A stretch of DNA of 12,073 bases. It comes from HRBIN23 sp046294495. GTDB taxonomy: Bacteria > Chloroflexota > Dehalococcoidia > Lucifugimonadales > HRBIN23. Where the stretch lies: contig JBKBKV010000054.1 in NCBI GenBank assembly GCA_046294495.1, forward strand, positions 1 through 12,073. Direction: 5' to 3'. Both the position numbers and the translations under genes were made by a program. The notes under the pieces were generated by a model that did no database searches, was not told where the DNA came from, and saw only the letters and a program-made list of their open reading frames with translations. Positions 1 to 6,593 of this stretch are shown here, one piece after another (the first letter of the stretch is position 1; each line of letters begins with the position of its first letter).

Positions 1-165
1 GCCGGCAAAAACCAGCCGCCCCTTTACAAAAAGCAACACCCTATCCCCCGGGGCCATTCGGTCCACTTTGCGCCGATGGCGCGGCTGCAGGAAGATACTT
101 CCAAAATGGCGCTCCTTCAAGCCCTCATACTCTTGTGGCGTCAGGGTTACCATCCAGAAGTTCAT
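1..165 (-). CDS. EVE-domain (PUA-like) protein, UPF0310-like, 5' part only
   Basis: This is the first 55 codons of a minus-strand gene that runs off the left edge with no stop. The product begins MNFWMVTLTPQEYEGLKERH and continues with a basic RHRRKVDRM stretch (residues 30-38), then PGDRVLLFVKGRLVFAG. An N-terminal aromatic 'xYW(L/M)V' strand, a basic segment and a 'xPGDR(V/L)xx(Y/F)' turn are the pattern of EVE domains. These are PUA-like folds thought to bind modified bases or RNA; the exact ligand of this branch is not known to me. The ATG at 165 has AAAGGA five bases upstream. An in-frame ATG at 189 would add eight residues but has no ribosome binding site. The gene diverges from the aldo/keto reductase at 241, so the bases between carry both promoters. 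I saw no clear -35/-10 pair there. Most of the domain lies outside the window, so the family call is moderate. Confidence 0.6.
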   Translation of the reverse strand, partial: MNFWMVTLTPQEYEGLKERHFGSIFLQPRHRRKVDRMAPGDRVLLFVKGRLVFAG

Positions 166-240
166 GCCTTTCCTTTGCAGGGGTCTCATAGGTAACATAC
201 CACACAGTAACCCCATGGCACAGGCAAGAAGGACAACGGA

Positions 241-1188
241 ATGCGCAAGCGCCCTCTAGGCAACACTGGCCTGCAGGTATCTGAATTGGGCTTCGGGGCG
301 TGGGCTATCGGGGGGAACCTCTACGGCAACAGTTACGGCCCCACCGACGATACCGTCTCCCTTCGGGCCGTGCAGGAGGCCCTGGACCTGGGATGCACCT
401 TCTTTGACACCGCTGACATATATGGACACGGCCATAGCGAGGAACTGCTAGGGCAGGCTATCGGCAATCGCCCTGATGTGGTGGTGGCCACCAAGGTGGG
501 GAATAACTTCTACAGAGGCGAGACAGTAGTTATGGACTTCTCCCCACGCTATATCCGCTTTGCATGCGAACAGAGCCTCCGACGCCTGCGCCGGGACGCC
601 ATTGACCTCTACCAACTCCATAACCCCCCGCTCCCCTTCCTGCAATATCCCCCTTTCTACGCCGTTCTTGATGACCTCCAGCGAGAGGGGAAGATTCGCT
701 TCTATGGTGTGTCCATTCACGCATCCCAAGAGGGGCTAGCCGCCCTTCGTGCCGGTAAAACCTCTGTCCTTCAGGTGGTCTACAACCTCCTGCGACAGGA
801 GATGGCTGGGGAACTCTTCCCCACTGCCCAGGAGCGGGGTGTGGGCATCGTCGCACGGGAGCCCCTCCACAATGGCTTCCTGACCGGCAAATACGGCGAA
901 GATGCCTCCTTCCCCCCAGGGGACATCCGCCATCAGTGGCCTCGGGCGTATATCCGCCGCCTTGTCCAGGTTGTGGAGGCGCTACGCCCACTGGCATCCT
1001 CACGCCGTAGCCTGGCCCAACTGGCCATACGCTTTGTCCTGGACAACCCCGCCGTGTCGGTAGTGATCCCAGGTGCCAAGACGCCAGAGCAGGTGCGGGA
1101 GAATATGGGCGCCGCCCATCTGGCACCTCTCACAGAGGACGAGAAGGCGTTCATCCAACGGGCCATCCAGCGGTGGGAAGGGGAATAG
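241..1188 (+). CDS. aldo/keto reductase
   Basis: The 315-residue product has the normal length for a soluble (alpha/beta)8-barrel aldo/keto reductase, which reduces aldehydes or ketones with NADPH. The catalytic tetrad is visible: D56 and Y61 in FDTADIYG, K85 in VVATKVG and H127 in LYQLHNP. The first strand carries the usual RPLGNTGLQVSELGFGAW, and the C-terminal cofactor segment is VVIPGAKTPEQVREN near residues 274-288. The ATG at 241 is preceded by AAGAAGGA (226-233) at seven bases, which supports this start. It stands alone on the plus strand: divergent from the EVE gene on its left, and tail to tail with the alpha/beta hydrolase on its right with three bases between stop codons. Natural substrates cannot be read from sequence in this family. 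The broad family is certain; the role is unknown. Confidence 0.95.
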   Translation: MRKRPLGNTGLQVSELGFGAWAIGGNLYGNSYGPTDDTVSLRAVQEALDLGCTFFDTADIYGHGHSEELLGQAIGNRPDVVVATKVGNNFYRGETVVMDFSPRYIRFACEQSLRRLRRDAIDLYQLHNPPLPFLQYPPFYAVLDDLQREGKIRFYGVSIHASQEGLAALRAGKTSVLQVVYNLLRQEMAGELFPTAQERGVGIVAREPLHNGFLTGKYGEDASFPPGDIRHQWPRAYIRRLVQVVEALRPLASSRRSLAQLAIRFVLDNPAVSVVIPGAKTPEQVRENMGAAHLAPLTEDEKAFIQRAIQRWEGE

Positions 1189-1200
1189 CGGCTACCCCGC
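1183..1200. other. tail-to-tail gene junction with palindromic stop codons
   Basis: The aldo/keto reductase TAG (1186-1188) and the hydrolase TAG (1192-1194, minus strand) are separated by only CGG, giving the near-palindrome TAGCGGCTA. Flanking GGGG and CCCC can extend it into a short imperfect stem. There is no T run on either side, so each transcript must end inside the opposite gene or by another mechanism. This describes layout; no terminator function is claimed. Confidence 0.5.
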
Positions 1201-2355
1201 CAGACTGATGATGGCATATAGGTGGCGGAAGAGTTTCCACACCTCCCACGCAAAGCGCACCAGCCCTACGCGCCGGGCTGGATCCACATGGCGGAATAGG
1301 GAGAACTCCGTGTAGCGCACTGGCACCCGTCCTTGCACAGCCTGGGCCAGCCGGCGTGCCTCCGGTGAGGGCACCAGGGCATCCTCCCTGTCCTGCATAA
1401 TAAGCACCGTCGCCCGCAAGTTCCCCACATATTGGGAAGGGGATATGCGTTCCAGGAAGGCCAGCGCCTGGGGAGGCAACTGCCTCAGATAGGCGCGGGC
1501 CTCCTCCAGAGACGGGCTCCCCAGCAGGCCCAGCACCGCCCTAGCCTGGGGTGAAAGGGCGTCCCTGGCTGCCTGCTCGCCAGCCAGGGCACGGCGCACC
1601 CCCTCCTGCTCCTCCGGAGACAGGGAGGACACCAGATGTCCCTCAAACACTTCACGGGTAAGGGGGTCGGGGTCCCACGCCTCCACCCTGTCCCCCCAGA
1701 AGCGTGTGCGAGAGGCGATTTGAACCACCAGATCTCGGGCGTCAAAGTAAACGCTGAGGGCGTTGACAAAGGCCACCTGCTCCCGTATACGGGGGTCAGC
1801 AGCGGCCATTAGGGCAAAGGATGCCCCCACACAGAACCCCCCCATGCCCGCACGACGCGCATCCACGCTGGGCAGGCCCACCAGGTATCGGAAAGCATCC
1901 ACCAGGGTATCCACCTCCCCTGGCTCAACGCGCTTCTGGGTCATCGGCTCTGACCAGGGGATAAGGGTAACGATGCCGGCGCGGGCCAGCGCCTTGCCCA
2001 GGTTCACAACGCGAGGGTCGTCCCGCCCGGCCGGGTTCACCCCTAGAAAGAGCACGACAGCCCCCTTCTTGCCCCCCTGGGAGGGTTCGTAAAGGTCAGC
2101 CAAACCCGCGCCGCTGGAAGTGGGAAAAAGCACTTCCTGCACCCGTGGTTCTGGTGCCAGCCACTCCTGAGGATGCACCGGCGCCTGGGGAAGAATTTGG
2201 AGCACAAACAGAGCGGTCTTCATGGCGGAGCGCCCCGGGTGGCTCCACCACACCCCCACCAGCGCCAGGAGCACCACCGCCACGACCAGCCAACGCCGCA
2301 CGGCAACCTGCCTCGCCCTTATCCTAACCACTGCCTTCGCCCTGTGCAACAACAA
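1192..2355 (-). CDS. membrane-anchored alpha/beta hydrolase with Cys nucleophile (dienelactone-hydrolase-like)
   Basis: The product is up to 387 residues. After a basic N-terminus comes one hydrophobic segment (about 22-37, WLVVAVVLLALVGVWW), probably a membrane anchor or uncleaved signal with the enzyme outside. The catalytic domain shows AVVLFLGVNPAG (99-110, oxyanion region) and the nucleophile elbow GGFCVGAS with C175. D325 (LIMQDREDALVP) and H356 (FRHVDP) can complete a Cys-Asp-His triad like that of dienelactone hydrolase. Between elbow and acid, about 205-312 is a long charged, helix-rich insertion, much larger than in classic dienelactone hydrolases (about 235 residues in all), probably a lid. 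The start is uncertain: TTG at 2355 gives the longest form, while GTG at 2331 or 2301 is also possible, the latter with GAGG upstream and still keeping the anchor. The gene diverges from the ECF sigma gene. The substrate is unknown. Confidence 0.8.
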   Translation of the reverse strand: MLLHRAKAVVRIRARQVAVRRWLVVAVVLLALVGVWWSHPGRSAMKTALFVLQILPQAPVHPQEWLAPEPRVQEVLFPTSSGAGLADLYEPSQGGKKGAVVLFLGVNPAGRDDPRVVNLGKALARAGIVTLIPWSEPMTQKRVEPGEVDTLVDAFRYLVGLPSVDARRAGMGGFCVGASFALMAAADPRIREQVAFVNALSVYFDARDLVVQIASRTRFWGDRVEAWDPDPLTREVFEGHLVSSLSPEEQEGVRRALAGEQAARDALSPQARAVLGLLGSPSLEEARAYLRQLPPQALAFLERISPSQYVGNLRATVLIMQDREDALVPSPEARRLAQAVQGRVPVRYTEFSLFRHVDPARRVGLVRFAWEVWKLFRHLYAIISLAG

Positions 2356-2379
2356 ACCAAGTGGAGCCTCAGTGCTACA

Positions 2380-2406
2380 CTTACAGGAAGCGCCAGGGGG
2401 TATGAT
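2380..2406 (+). promoter_or_regulatory. possible promoter of the sigma/anti-sigma operon
   Basis: TATGAT at 2401-2406 is a good -10 match and lies about 20 bases before the GTG start of the sigma gene. The best -35 candidate is CTTACA (2380-2385) with a short 15-base spacer, so the -35 match is weak. An ECF-type promoter could equally lie in this 71-base divergent gap. Confidence 0.3.
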
Positions 2407-2426
2407 AGAAGGATAGGGGAAAAGGC

Positions 2427-3011
2427 GTGGACGAAGCCCTCCTTATAGCCAACAGCGCGAAGGGGGACGCCGAGGCGTTCAACCGCCTGGTGGCCCACTA
2501 CCAGGGGCAGGTGTTCAACCTCGCCTACAGGATGCTGGGCGACCGGGCTGCTGCCGAAGATGTAACCCAGGAGACCTTCCTCTCGGCCTTTCGCAACATA
2601 GCCTCCTTCCAGGCGGGTAACTTTCGAGCATGGCTCCTGCGCATCGCCGTCAATGCCTGCCGAGACTATCTACGCTCCGGACACCACCGCAAAACCCTCT
2701 CCCTGGAGGGCCTTGCAGAAGAAGACCCCTCCCTCGCTTTCACCAGCAACGATGAGGCCCCGGAAGAGTATGCCCTGCGCCGGGAACTGCGGGAGGCCAT
2801 CGCCCAGGGCCTGAAGGCCCTCCCCCACGACCAACGGCTGGCCATCCTCCTGGTGGATGTGCAGGGCCTCTCATACGAAGAGGCCGCCCAGGCTATGAGC
2901 GTCCCTATAGGGACTGTCAAGTCTCGCCTTAGCCGTGCCCGCCTGGCCATGCGCACCTTCCTCCTCTCCAAAAAGGAACTTCTGCCCGCTTCCTTGCGTT
3001 TCCAATTGTGA
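2427..3011 (+). CDS. RNA polymerase sigma factor, ECF (sigma-70 family)
   Basis: This 194-residue protein has the two domains of an extracytoplasmic-function sigma factor and nothing else. Region 2 (about 18-87) includes FNRLVAHYQGQVFNLAYRML, the DRAAAEDVTQETFLSAFRNI core and WLLRIAVNACRDYLR, which binds core RNA polymerase and the -10 element. Region 4 (about 121-178) has LKALPHDQRLAILLVDVQGL and the helix-turn-helix YEEAAQAMSVPIGTVKSRLSR, which reads the -35 element. An acidic linker (96-115) joins them. The start is GTG at 2427, with AGGGGA (2415-2420) six bases upstream; the ATG at 2402 runs into a stop after three codons. Its stop overlaps the possible GTG of the next gene, an anti-sigma factor, so the two are translated together. 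Region 4 and the partner gene make a membrane-controlled ECF system very likely. Target genes are inferred only from proximity. Confidence 0.95.
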   Translation: MDEALLIANSAKGDAEAFNRLVAHYQGQVFNLAYRMLGDRAAAEDVTQETFLSAFRNIASFQAGNFRAWLLRIAVNACRDYLRSGHHRKTLSLEGLAEEDPSLAFTSNDEAPEEYALRRELREAIAQGLKALPHDQRLAILLVDVQGLSYEEAAQAMSVPIGTVKSRLSRARLAMRTFLLSKKELLPASLRFQL

Positions 3012-3025
3012 GGGGTGATAGAGGT

Positions 3026-3613
3026 ATGCGGTTGTGGAGATGGTGGCAGGCGAGACATCCAACACCTGAAGCGCTATCCTGCTACCTGGACAACCAGGTA
3101 AGCACCCGGGAGCGCCGCATGATAGAAGAGCACCTGGCAGTGTGTGAGCACTGTCGGGATGTGCTGGCCGACCTGCGGCAAATAACCCAATGGATGAAGG
3201 CCCTCCCCCAGGAGGAGCCATCCCGTCAGGTGCGGGTGGCCCCTGCGCCCCTCCACTCACCCCCCCGTCTTGCCCTGCCCCAGTGGGCCGTGCCTACAGC
3301 GGTAGCCGCCGCCCTCCTTCTTTTAGTGCTGGTGGCTACCGACCTATCCTTGGGACTACAGGCGCGCCAGACTACCCCCCTGCCCCCTCCGGGAGCCGCT
3401 ACCCAGCCCGGCCAGGGGATCGCCATCATAACCCCTGATATTCCCAAGGAAACTGGGCAGGCGCCTCAAGCCCCTGCAAGTGCTGCCCCGGCTTCCCCCC
3501 AGCCATCTCCCCCACGCCCACTCCTGCATTGGGTGGCCTGGGAAACAGGGCTGGCTGGGGTGGTAGTCATCTTTCTGGCCTTGGCCCGCTGGCTTCGGCG
3601 GCGCACCAACTGA
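3026..3613 (+). CDS. zinc-type membrane anti-sigma factor
   Basis: The 195-residue product begins with a short basic stretch, then a ZAS-type domain (about 14-60) with ALSCYLDNQVSTRERRMIEEH and the zinc motif H36-x3-C40-x2-C43 (HLAVCEHC). This domain normally clamps the sigma factor encoded just upstream. A hydrophobic segment at about 88-108 (VPTAVAAALLLLVLVATDL) is followed by a Pro/Ala/Gln-rich stretch (about 115-165) and a second hydrophobic segment (about 169-188, GLAGVVVIFLALARW) ending in RRR. The likely topology is cytoplasmic ZAS domain, external Pro-rich loop, and cytoplasmic C-terminus. I chose ATG 3026 because AGGGG (3011-3015) lies ten bases upstream. The GTG at 3008, overlapping the sigma stop, is an alternative that adds six residues. 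Two membrane segments are less usual than one in this family. Release could involve proteolysis of the loop or zinc thiol chemistry; the sequence does not decide. Confidence 0.88.
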   Translation: MRLWRWWQARHPTPEALSCYLDNQVSTRERRMIEEHLAVCEHCRDVLADLRQITQWMKALPQEEPSRQVRVAPAPLHSPPRLALPQWAVPTAVAAALLLLVLVATDLSLGLQARQTTPLPPPGAATQPGQGIAIITPDIPKETGQAPQAPASAAPASPQPSPPRPLLHWVAWETGLAGVVVIFLALARWLRRRTN

Positions 3614-3683
3614 TAGGTGCTTCTTACCCCTTCTAGGAACTCTTCTCCCCCCTTAGTTGTAGTATCAAGTGGAGGCCCTGTCC

Positions 3684-3690
3684 AGGAGGT
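3684..3690 (+). promoter_or_regulatory. ribosome binding site fixing the SIMPL lipoprotein start
   Basis: AGGAGGT is a full anti-Shine-Dalgarno match five bases before ATG 3696. It settles the start there and not at the in-frame GTG 3669, and the shorter form has a clean lipoprotein signal. Confidence 0.85.
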
Positions 3691-3695
3691 GGCCC

Positions 3696-4505
3696 ATGCG
3701 CCCATACACCTTCGCCCTCGCCCTACTTCTAACTTCGCTGGCCCTGGGTGCGTGCACCCGGCCCGCCGCCCAGCCCACGGGGGGCATCCCCTCCCCTGCT
3801 GGCCCCCAGCCCGTAAACGCCCCCCTTACTGTCCAATCCAACCAGCCGACCGGCCTGTGGGTAACTGGCGAGGGGAAAGTTACCCTAACCCCAACCCTGG
3901 CACTCCTTTCCCTCGGTGTAGAGGCGCGGGCCGATACCGTGAGCAAGGCACGGGACGCTGCCGCAGAAGCGATGGGGCGCATTATGGACAGTCTGAAAGC
4001 CAATGGCCTCTCCGAAAGGGATATTCAGACGCGCCATTTCGCCATTCAGCCTATCTACACCTTTCGGGAGCGCACACTCCCCGGCGGGGAGCGCCAGGGG
4101 GAACAGGTGCTGGTTGGCTACCAGGTGAGCAACACGGTGAGCGCCAAGATACGCACACTGGACCGCATCGGCACGGTGTTGGACAGCGCCGTGGCCGCTG
4201 GAGACGACCTGGTGAGGGTGCAGGGCATCGCCTTCACAGTGGAAGACCCCCAGCAGAGGCAGGCAACCCTTCAAGCAAGAGAAGCCGCTGTGAAAGACGC
4301 CCTGGAGAAGGCCCGGCAGATGGCCGCCTCTGCGGGCATAACCCTGGGCAGGCTGGTCTACCTCACCGAGAGCGGGGGGGCCGTTCCTGTCCGCGAAGAG
4401 GTCTTCCGGGCCGCCGCAGTGCCGGCCCCTGCACCCCCGACGCCCATCAGCCCTGGGGAACTCACCGTAACGGTTACTGTGCAAGCAGTCTTCGCCATCC
4501 CGTGA
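3696..4505 (+). CDS. SIMPL (DUF541) domain lipoprotein
   Basis: The product is 269 residues. Residues 1-20 form a lipoprotein signal ending in the lipobox L17-G18-A19-C20, so the mature protein should be lipid-anchored on the outer face of the membrane. A Pro/Gly/Thr-rich linker (about 21-50) leads to a SIMPL domain (about 54-269). Hallmarks are VTGEGKVTLTPTLALLSLGV, the LKANGLSERDIQTRHFAIQP segment, VGYQVSNTVSAKIRTLDRIG, and AAVKDALEKARQMAASAGITLG. SIMPL proteins are periplasmic or extracellular (for example BP26/OMP28 and the oxidative-stress protein YggE), and their biochemical role is poorly known. The gene is 82 bases downstream of the anti-sigma gene on the same strand. It may be read through from the sigma operon or have its own promoter in that gap, where I saw no convincing one. 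It is a natural candidate target of the sigma factor, which is an inference. Confidence 0.9.
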   Translation: MRPYTFALALLLTSLALGACTRPAAQPTGGIPSPAGPQPVNAPLTVQSNQPTGLWVTGEGKVTLTPTLALLSLGVEARADTVSKARDAAAEAMGRIMDSLKANGLSERDIQTRHFAIQPIYTFRERTLPGGERQGEQVLVGYQVSNTVSAKIRTLDRIGTVLDSAVAAGDDLVRVQGIAFTVEDPQQRQATLQAREAAVKDALEKARQMAASAGITLGRLVYLTESGGAVPVREEVFRAAAVPAPAPPTPISPGELTVTVTVQAVFAIP

Positions 4506-4507
4506 AG

Positions 4508-4529
4508 CCCTCGCCTATTGCGAGAGGGG
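4508..4529. terminator. hairpin between convergent genes (possible bidirectional terminator)
   Basis: Just after the SIMPL stop, CTCGC and GCGAG pair around the loop CTATT, with further C/G pairs outside a one-base bulge. It sits in the 48-base gap between the SIMPL gene and the converging ABC permease gene. Neither side has a T run, so termination by this stem is only suggested by its position. Confidence 0.4.
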
Positions 4530-4553
4530 AACAAATAGAGTTAGGGCCCCCTA

Positions 4554-5615
4554 CTAGAAACGGAAGAGACGCACAGCCAGCAGACCACTGGCCACTACCC
4601 AACCAGCCAGGATGCCCAGTTCCCCAGGGAAGGCCCAGAGGGGCTTGGCCTCCAGCATCACCCCCCGCAGGGTATCCAACAACGGCGTAAGGGGGAGGTA
4701 TTGGACGGATGCTGCCAGCACCTTGGGAAGGCTACCCGTTTCAAAGAAGACGCCGGAGAAAAACATCATAGGCATGGCGATGGCATTGCCCAGGCCGCTG
4801 GCGGCGTTTACACTCTTGGATAAGGCCCCCGCCACAAACCCCAAGTTCAGGAAGACCAGGTTGCCCAGTAGAATGATGGGCACCGCCCACCCCAAAGCAG
4901 AGTAGTTGATGTGGGCGTGGAAGAAGGCCACTCCCACTGCCAAGATGATGGCTGCTTGCACCAGTGAGAGCATCAGGCTGGCCAGTATGCGTGCCGCAAA
5001 GAAGGAGTGCACCGGCAAGGGCGTCGTCAACAGCCTTTTGAGGATCTTCTGTTCCCGATAAGAGGCCATCATAACGGCCACCCCAATAATGGAGAACTGC
5101 ATCACCGCCATCCCCACCAGGCCAGGGAGCAGGAAGTCAAAGTAACTCAGCCGACGCGATTGCATCGGCTCCGCTTGCAGAGAGACCAGGTGAGGCGCAC
5201 CCACGGCTCGCAAGTTCATTTCATCCACAAAGCGTTGCACCATCCCCACTACCAGAGGTGCAGAAGGCCGAGAGCGGTCATACAGCAAGGTAACAGACTG
5301 CACGGCAGGGGTTTCCCCCGGGGGGATAAACAACGCGTAGTGCACACTCCCTTCGCTCAAGGCTTTGCGTGCCAGGGCCTCATCAGGGTAAGGCTCCAGT
5401 TTCAAAGTTGTGATACCCCCTAAACCCTCCGTTAGAGAACGGGAGAAGTCGTTCTGGGCCTTGTCCACCACAGCCACGATGCTGATAGGAGGGCGGTCCA
5501 GCCGGAAGAGGCCGAAGACCACAACGAAGATCAGCGGGAATACCACCGCCCAGAAGAGGGCCACCCTATCCCGTGCCAGCATCTTCAGGTTGGCTACCAC
5601 CAGGGCAAAGAGCAT
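4554..5615 (-). CDS. ABC-2 type transporter permease
   Basis: The 353-residue membrane protein has the ABC-2 permease plan: one N-terminal membrane segment (about 20-37), a large outside domain (about 40-160) and then five hydrophobic segments at about 162-184, 208-232, 243-265, 274-291 and 331-350. After the second segment come the cytoplasmic ASYREQKILKRLLTTPLP (about 184-201), a coupling region typical of the family, and NLGFVAGALSKSVNAASGLGNA with MPMMFFSGVFF near 257-291. Permeases of this kind, paired with a DrrA-like ATPase, export drugs, lipids or polysaccharides, and the substrate cannot be read here. ATG 5615 has AGGGGG upstream, overlapping the end of the ATPase gene, which lies 11 bases away, so they are co-translated. 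Two TAG codons stand in tandem at the end (4551-4556). Confidence 0.93.
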   Translation of the reverse strand: MLFALVVANLKMLARDRVALFWAVVFPLIFVVVFGLFRLDRPPISIVAVVDKAQNDFSRSLTEGLGGITTLKLEPYPDEALARKALSEGSVHYALFIPPGETPAVQSVTLLYDRSRPSAPLVVGMVQRFVDEMNLRAVGAPHLVSLQAEPMQSRRLSYFDFLLPGLVGMAVMQFSIIGVAVMMASYREQKILKRLLTTPLPVHSFFAARILASLMLSLVQAAIILAVGVAFFHAHINYSALGWAVPIILLGNLVFLNLGFVAGALSKSVNAASGLGNAIAMPMMFFSGVFFETGSLPKVLAASVQYLPLTPLLDTLRGVMLEAKPLWAFPGELGILAGWVVASGLLAVRLFRF

Positions 5616-5626
5616 ACCCAGCCCCC

Positions 5627-6550
5627 TTAGTCGCGTAGTTGACGCCCCGTCAGTGCCAGAAAGACATCCTCCAGATTGGCAGAGGTAACCTCCAAGTGCT
5701 GGATGGGGAGAGCGCTAGCCTCTGCCCAAGCCAGCAGGTCTCTGAGAGTGTGAGCCACATCGGCCGAGCGTAGGATGTAAGTGCCGTTCTGGTGCTCCAC
5801 ACGCCCCTGCACCCCCGCCAGCTCCCCCAGCGCCTCCATCGGGAGAGCATCGGGACTGACCACCTTCACCAGGTAGGGCTGTGCCAAGCGCTGGATAAGG
5901 GCGACCGGCGCATCCAGGGCTACTATCTTCCCCTTGTCCATAATGGCCACCCGCTGGCAAAGGTATTGGGCTTCTTCCATATAGTGGGTGGTAAGCACTA
6001 CTGTTCGCCCCTGGCGGTGCACCTGCTGGATAAACTCCCACAGGCTCCGACGCGCTTGGGGGTCAAGGCCAGTGGTCGGCTCGTCTAGGAAGACCACTTC
6101 CGGGTCGTTCACCAGGGTAGCAGCGATGGTGAAACGCTGTTTCTGGCCCCCGGAGAGTTTGGCCACTGTGGTGTTGGCCTTATCCTCAAGGCCCACCATT
6201 TTCAGCAAGTCCAGAGAGCAGAGGCGACGCTTGTAGAACCTGCCGAAGAGGTCAAGGATCTCCTTCAAGGTGAGGTGCTCAAAGTAGGCGGAGGCCTGAA
6301 GTTGGACACCAATACGCTCCTTAACCTGCAGGGGATTCTGATGGGTGTCTATGCCCAAGACAAAGGTGCACCCCACATCGGGTGTCAGCAAACCCTCAAC
6401 GGTCTCCAGGAGGGTGGTCTTGCCGGCGCCGTTGGGCCCCAAGATACCGAAGATCTCCCCCGGCGCTACAGAAAAGGAGACATCGTCCACGGCCACGATA
6501 CGGCCATAGCGCTTCACCAGGCCTTCAACGCGAATAGCCTCTTCCACCAC
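5627..6550 (-). CDS. ABC transporter ATP-binding protein (ABC-2 exporter)
   Basis: This 307-residue ATPase powers the permease encoded next to it. All nucleotide-binding motifs are intact: Walker A GPNGAGKTT (38-46), Q-loop Q85, signature LSGGQ (132-136), Walker B VVFLDE (152-157), D-loop GLDP and the switch histidine H189 in TTHY. A C-terminal domain (about 215-300) ending in TSANLEDVFLALTGRQL is the tail usual in DrrA/CcmA-like exporters. The start is one of two adjacent GTG codons (6550 or 6547). AGGAGG lies two bases before the first and five before the second, so 6547 is slightly favoured by spacing. A 43-base gap separates it from the dehalogenase gene upstream on the same strand, so it may be the last part of the icd-mdh-dehalogenase transcript or have its own promoter. 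Confidence 0.95.
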   Translation of the reverse strand: MVEEAIRVEGLVKRYGRIVAVDDVSFSVAPGEIFGILGPNGAGKTTLLETVEGLLTPDVGCTFVLGIDTHQNPLQVKERIGVQLQASAYFEHLTLKEILDLFGRFYKRRLCSLDLLKMVGLEDKANTTVAKLSGGQKQRFTIAATLVNDPEVVFLDEPTTGLDPQARRSLWEFIQQVHRQGRTVVLTTHYMEEAQYLCQRVAIMDKGKIVALDAPVALIQRLAQPYLVKVVSPDALPMEALGELAGVQGRVEHQNGTYILRSADVAHTLRDLLAWAEASALPIQHLEVTSANLEDVFLALTGRQLRD

Positions 6551-6593
6551 TGCCTCCTATTTCTATTACCTGGTCGCTCACCCTGCATAGGCG

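Noticed and set aside
530..1126. Minus-strand reading frame antisense to the aldo/keto reductase
   Set aside because: Low-complexity Gly/Pro/Arg product with no motif, opposite a gene with a full catalytic tetrad.
1192..2355. Calling the Cys-type hydrolase a carboxymethylenebutenolidase of the chlorocatechol pathway
   Set aside because: It has a membrane anchor, a large insertion and no catabolic neighbours. Only the triad type is shared.
4533..4553. Short palindrome TAGGG-CC-CCCTA before the permease stop
   Set aside because: A two-base loop is too small for a stable hairpin, and there is no T tail.
3617..4690. Long plus-strand reading frame (357 codons) overlapping the SIMPL gene in another frame
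   Set aside because: Its product is rich in Arg, Pro and Gly without domain pattern, it lacks a ribosome binding site, and the SIMPL gene in the other frame has a signal peptide, a full Shine-Dalgarno and family motifs. It is a by-product of GC-rich codons.
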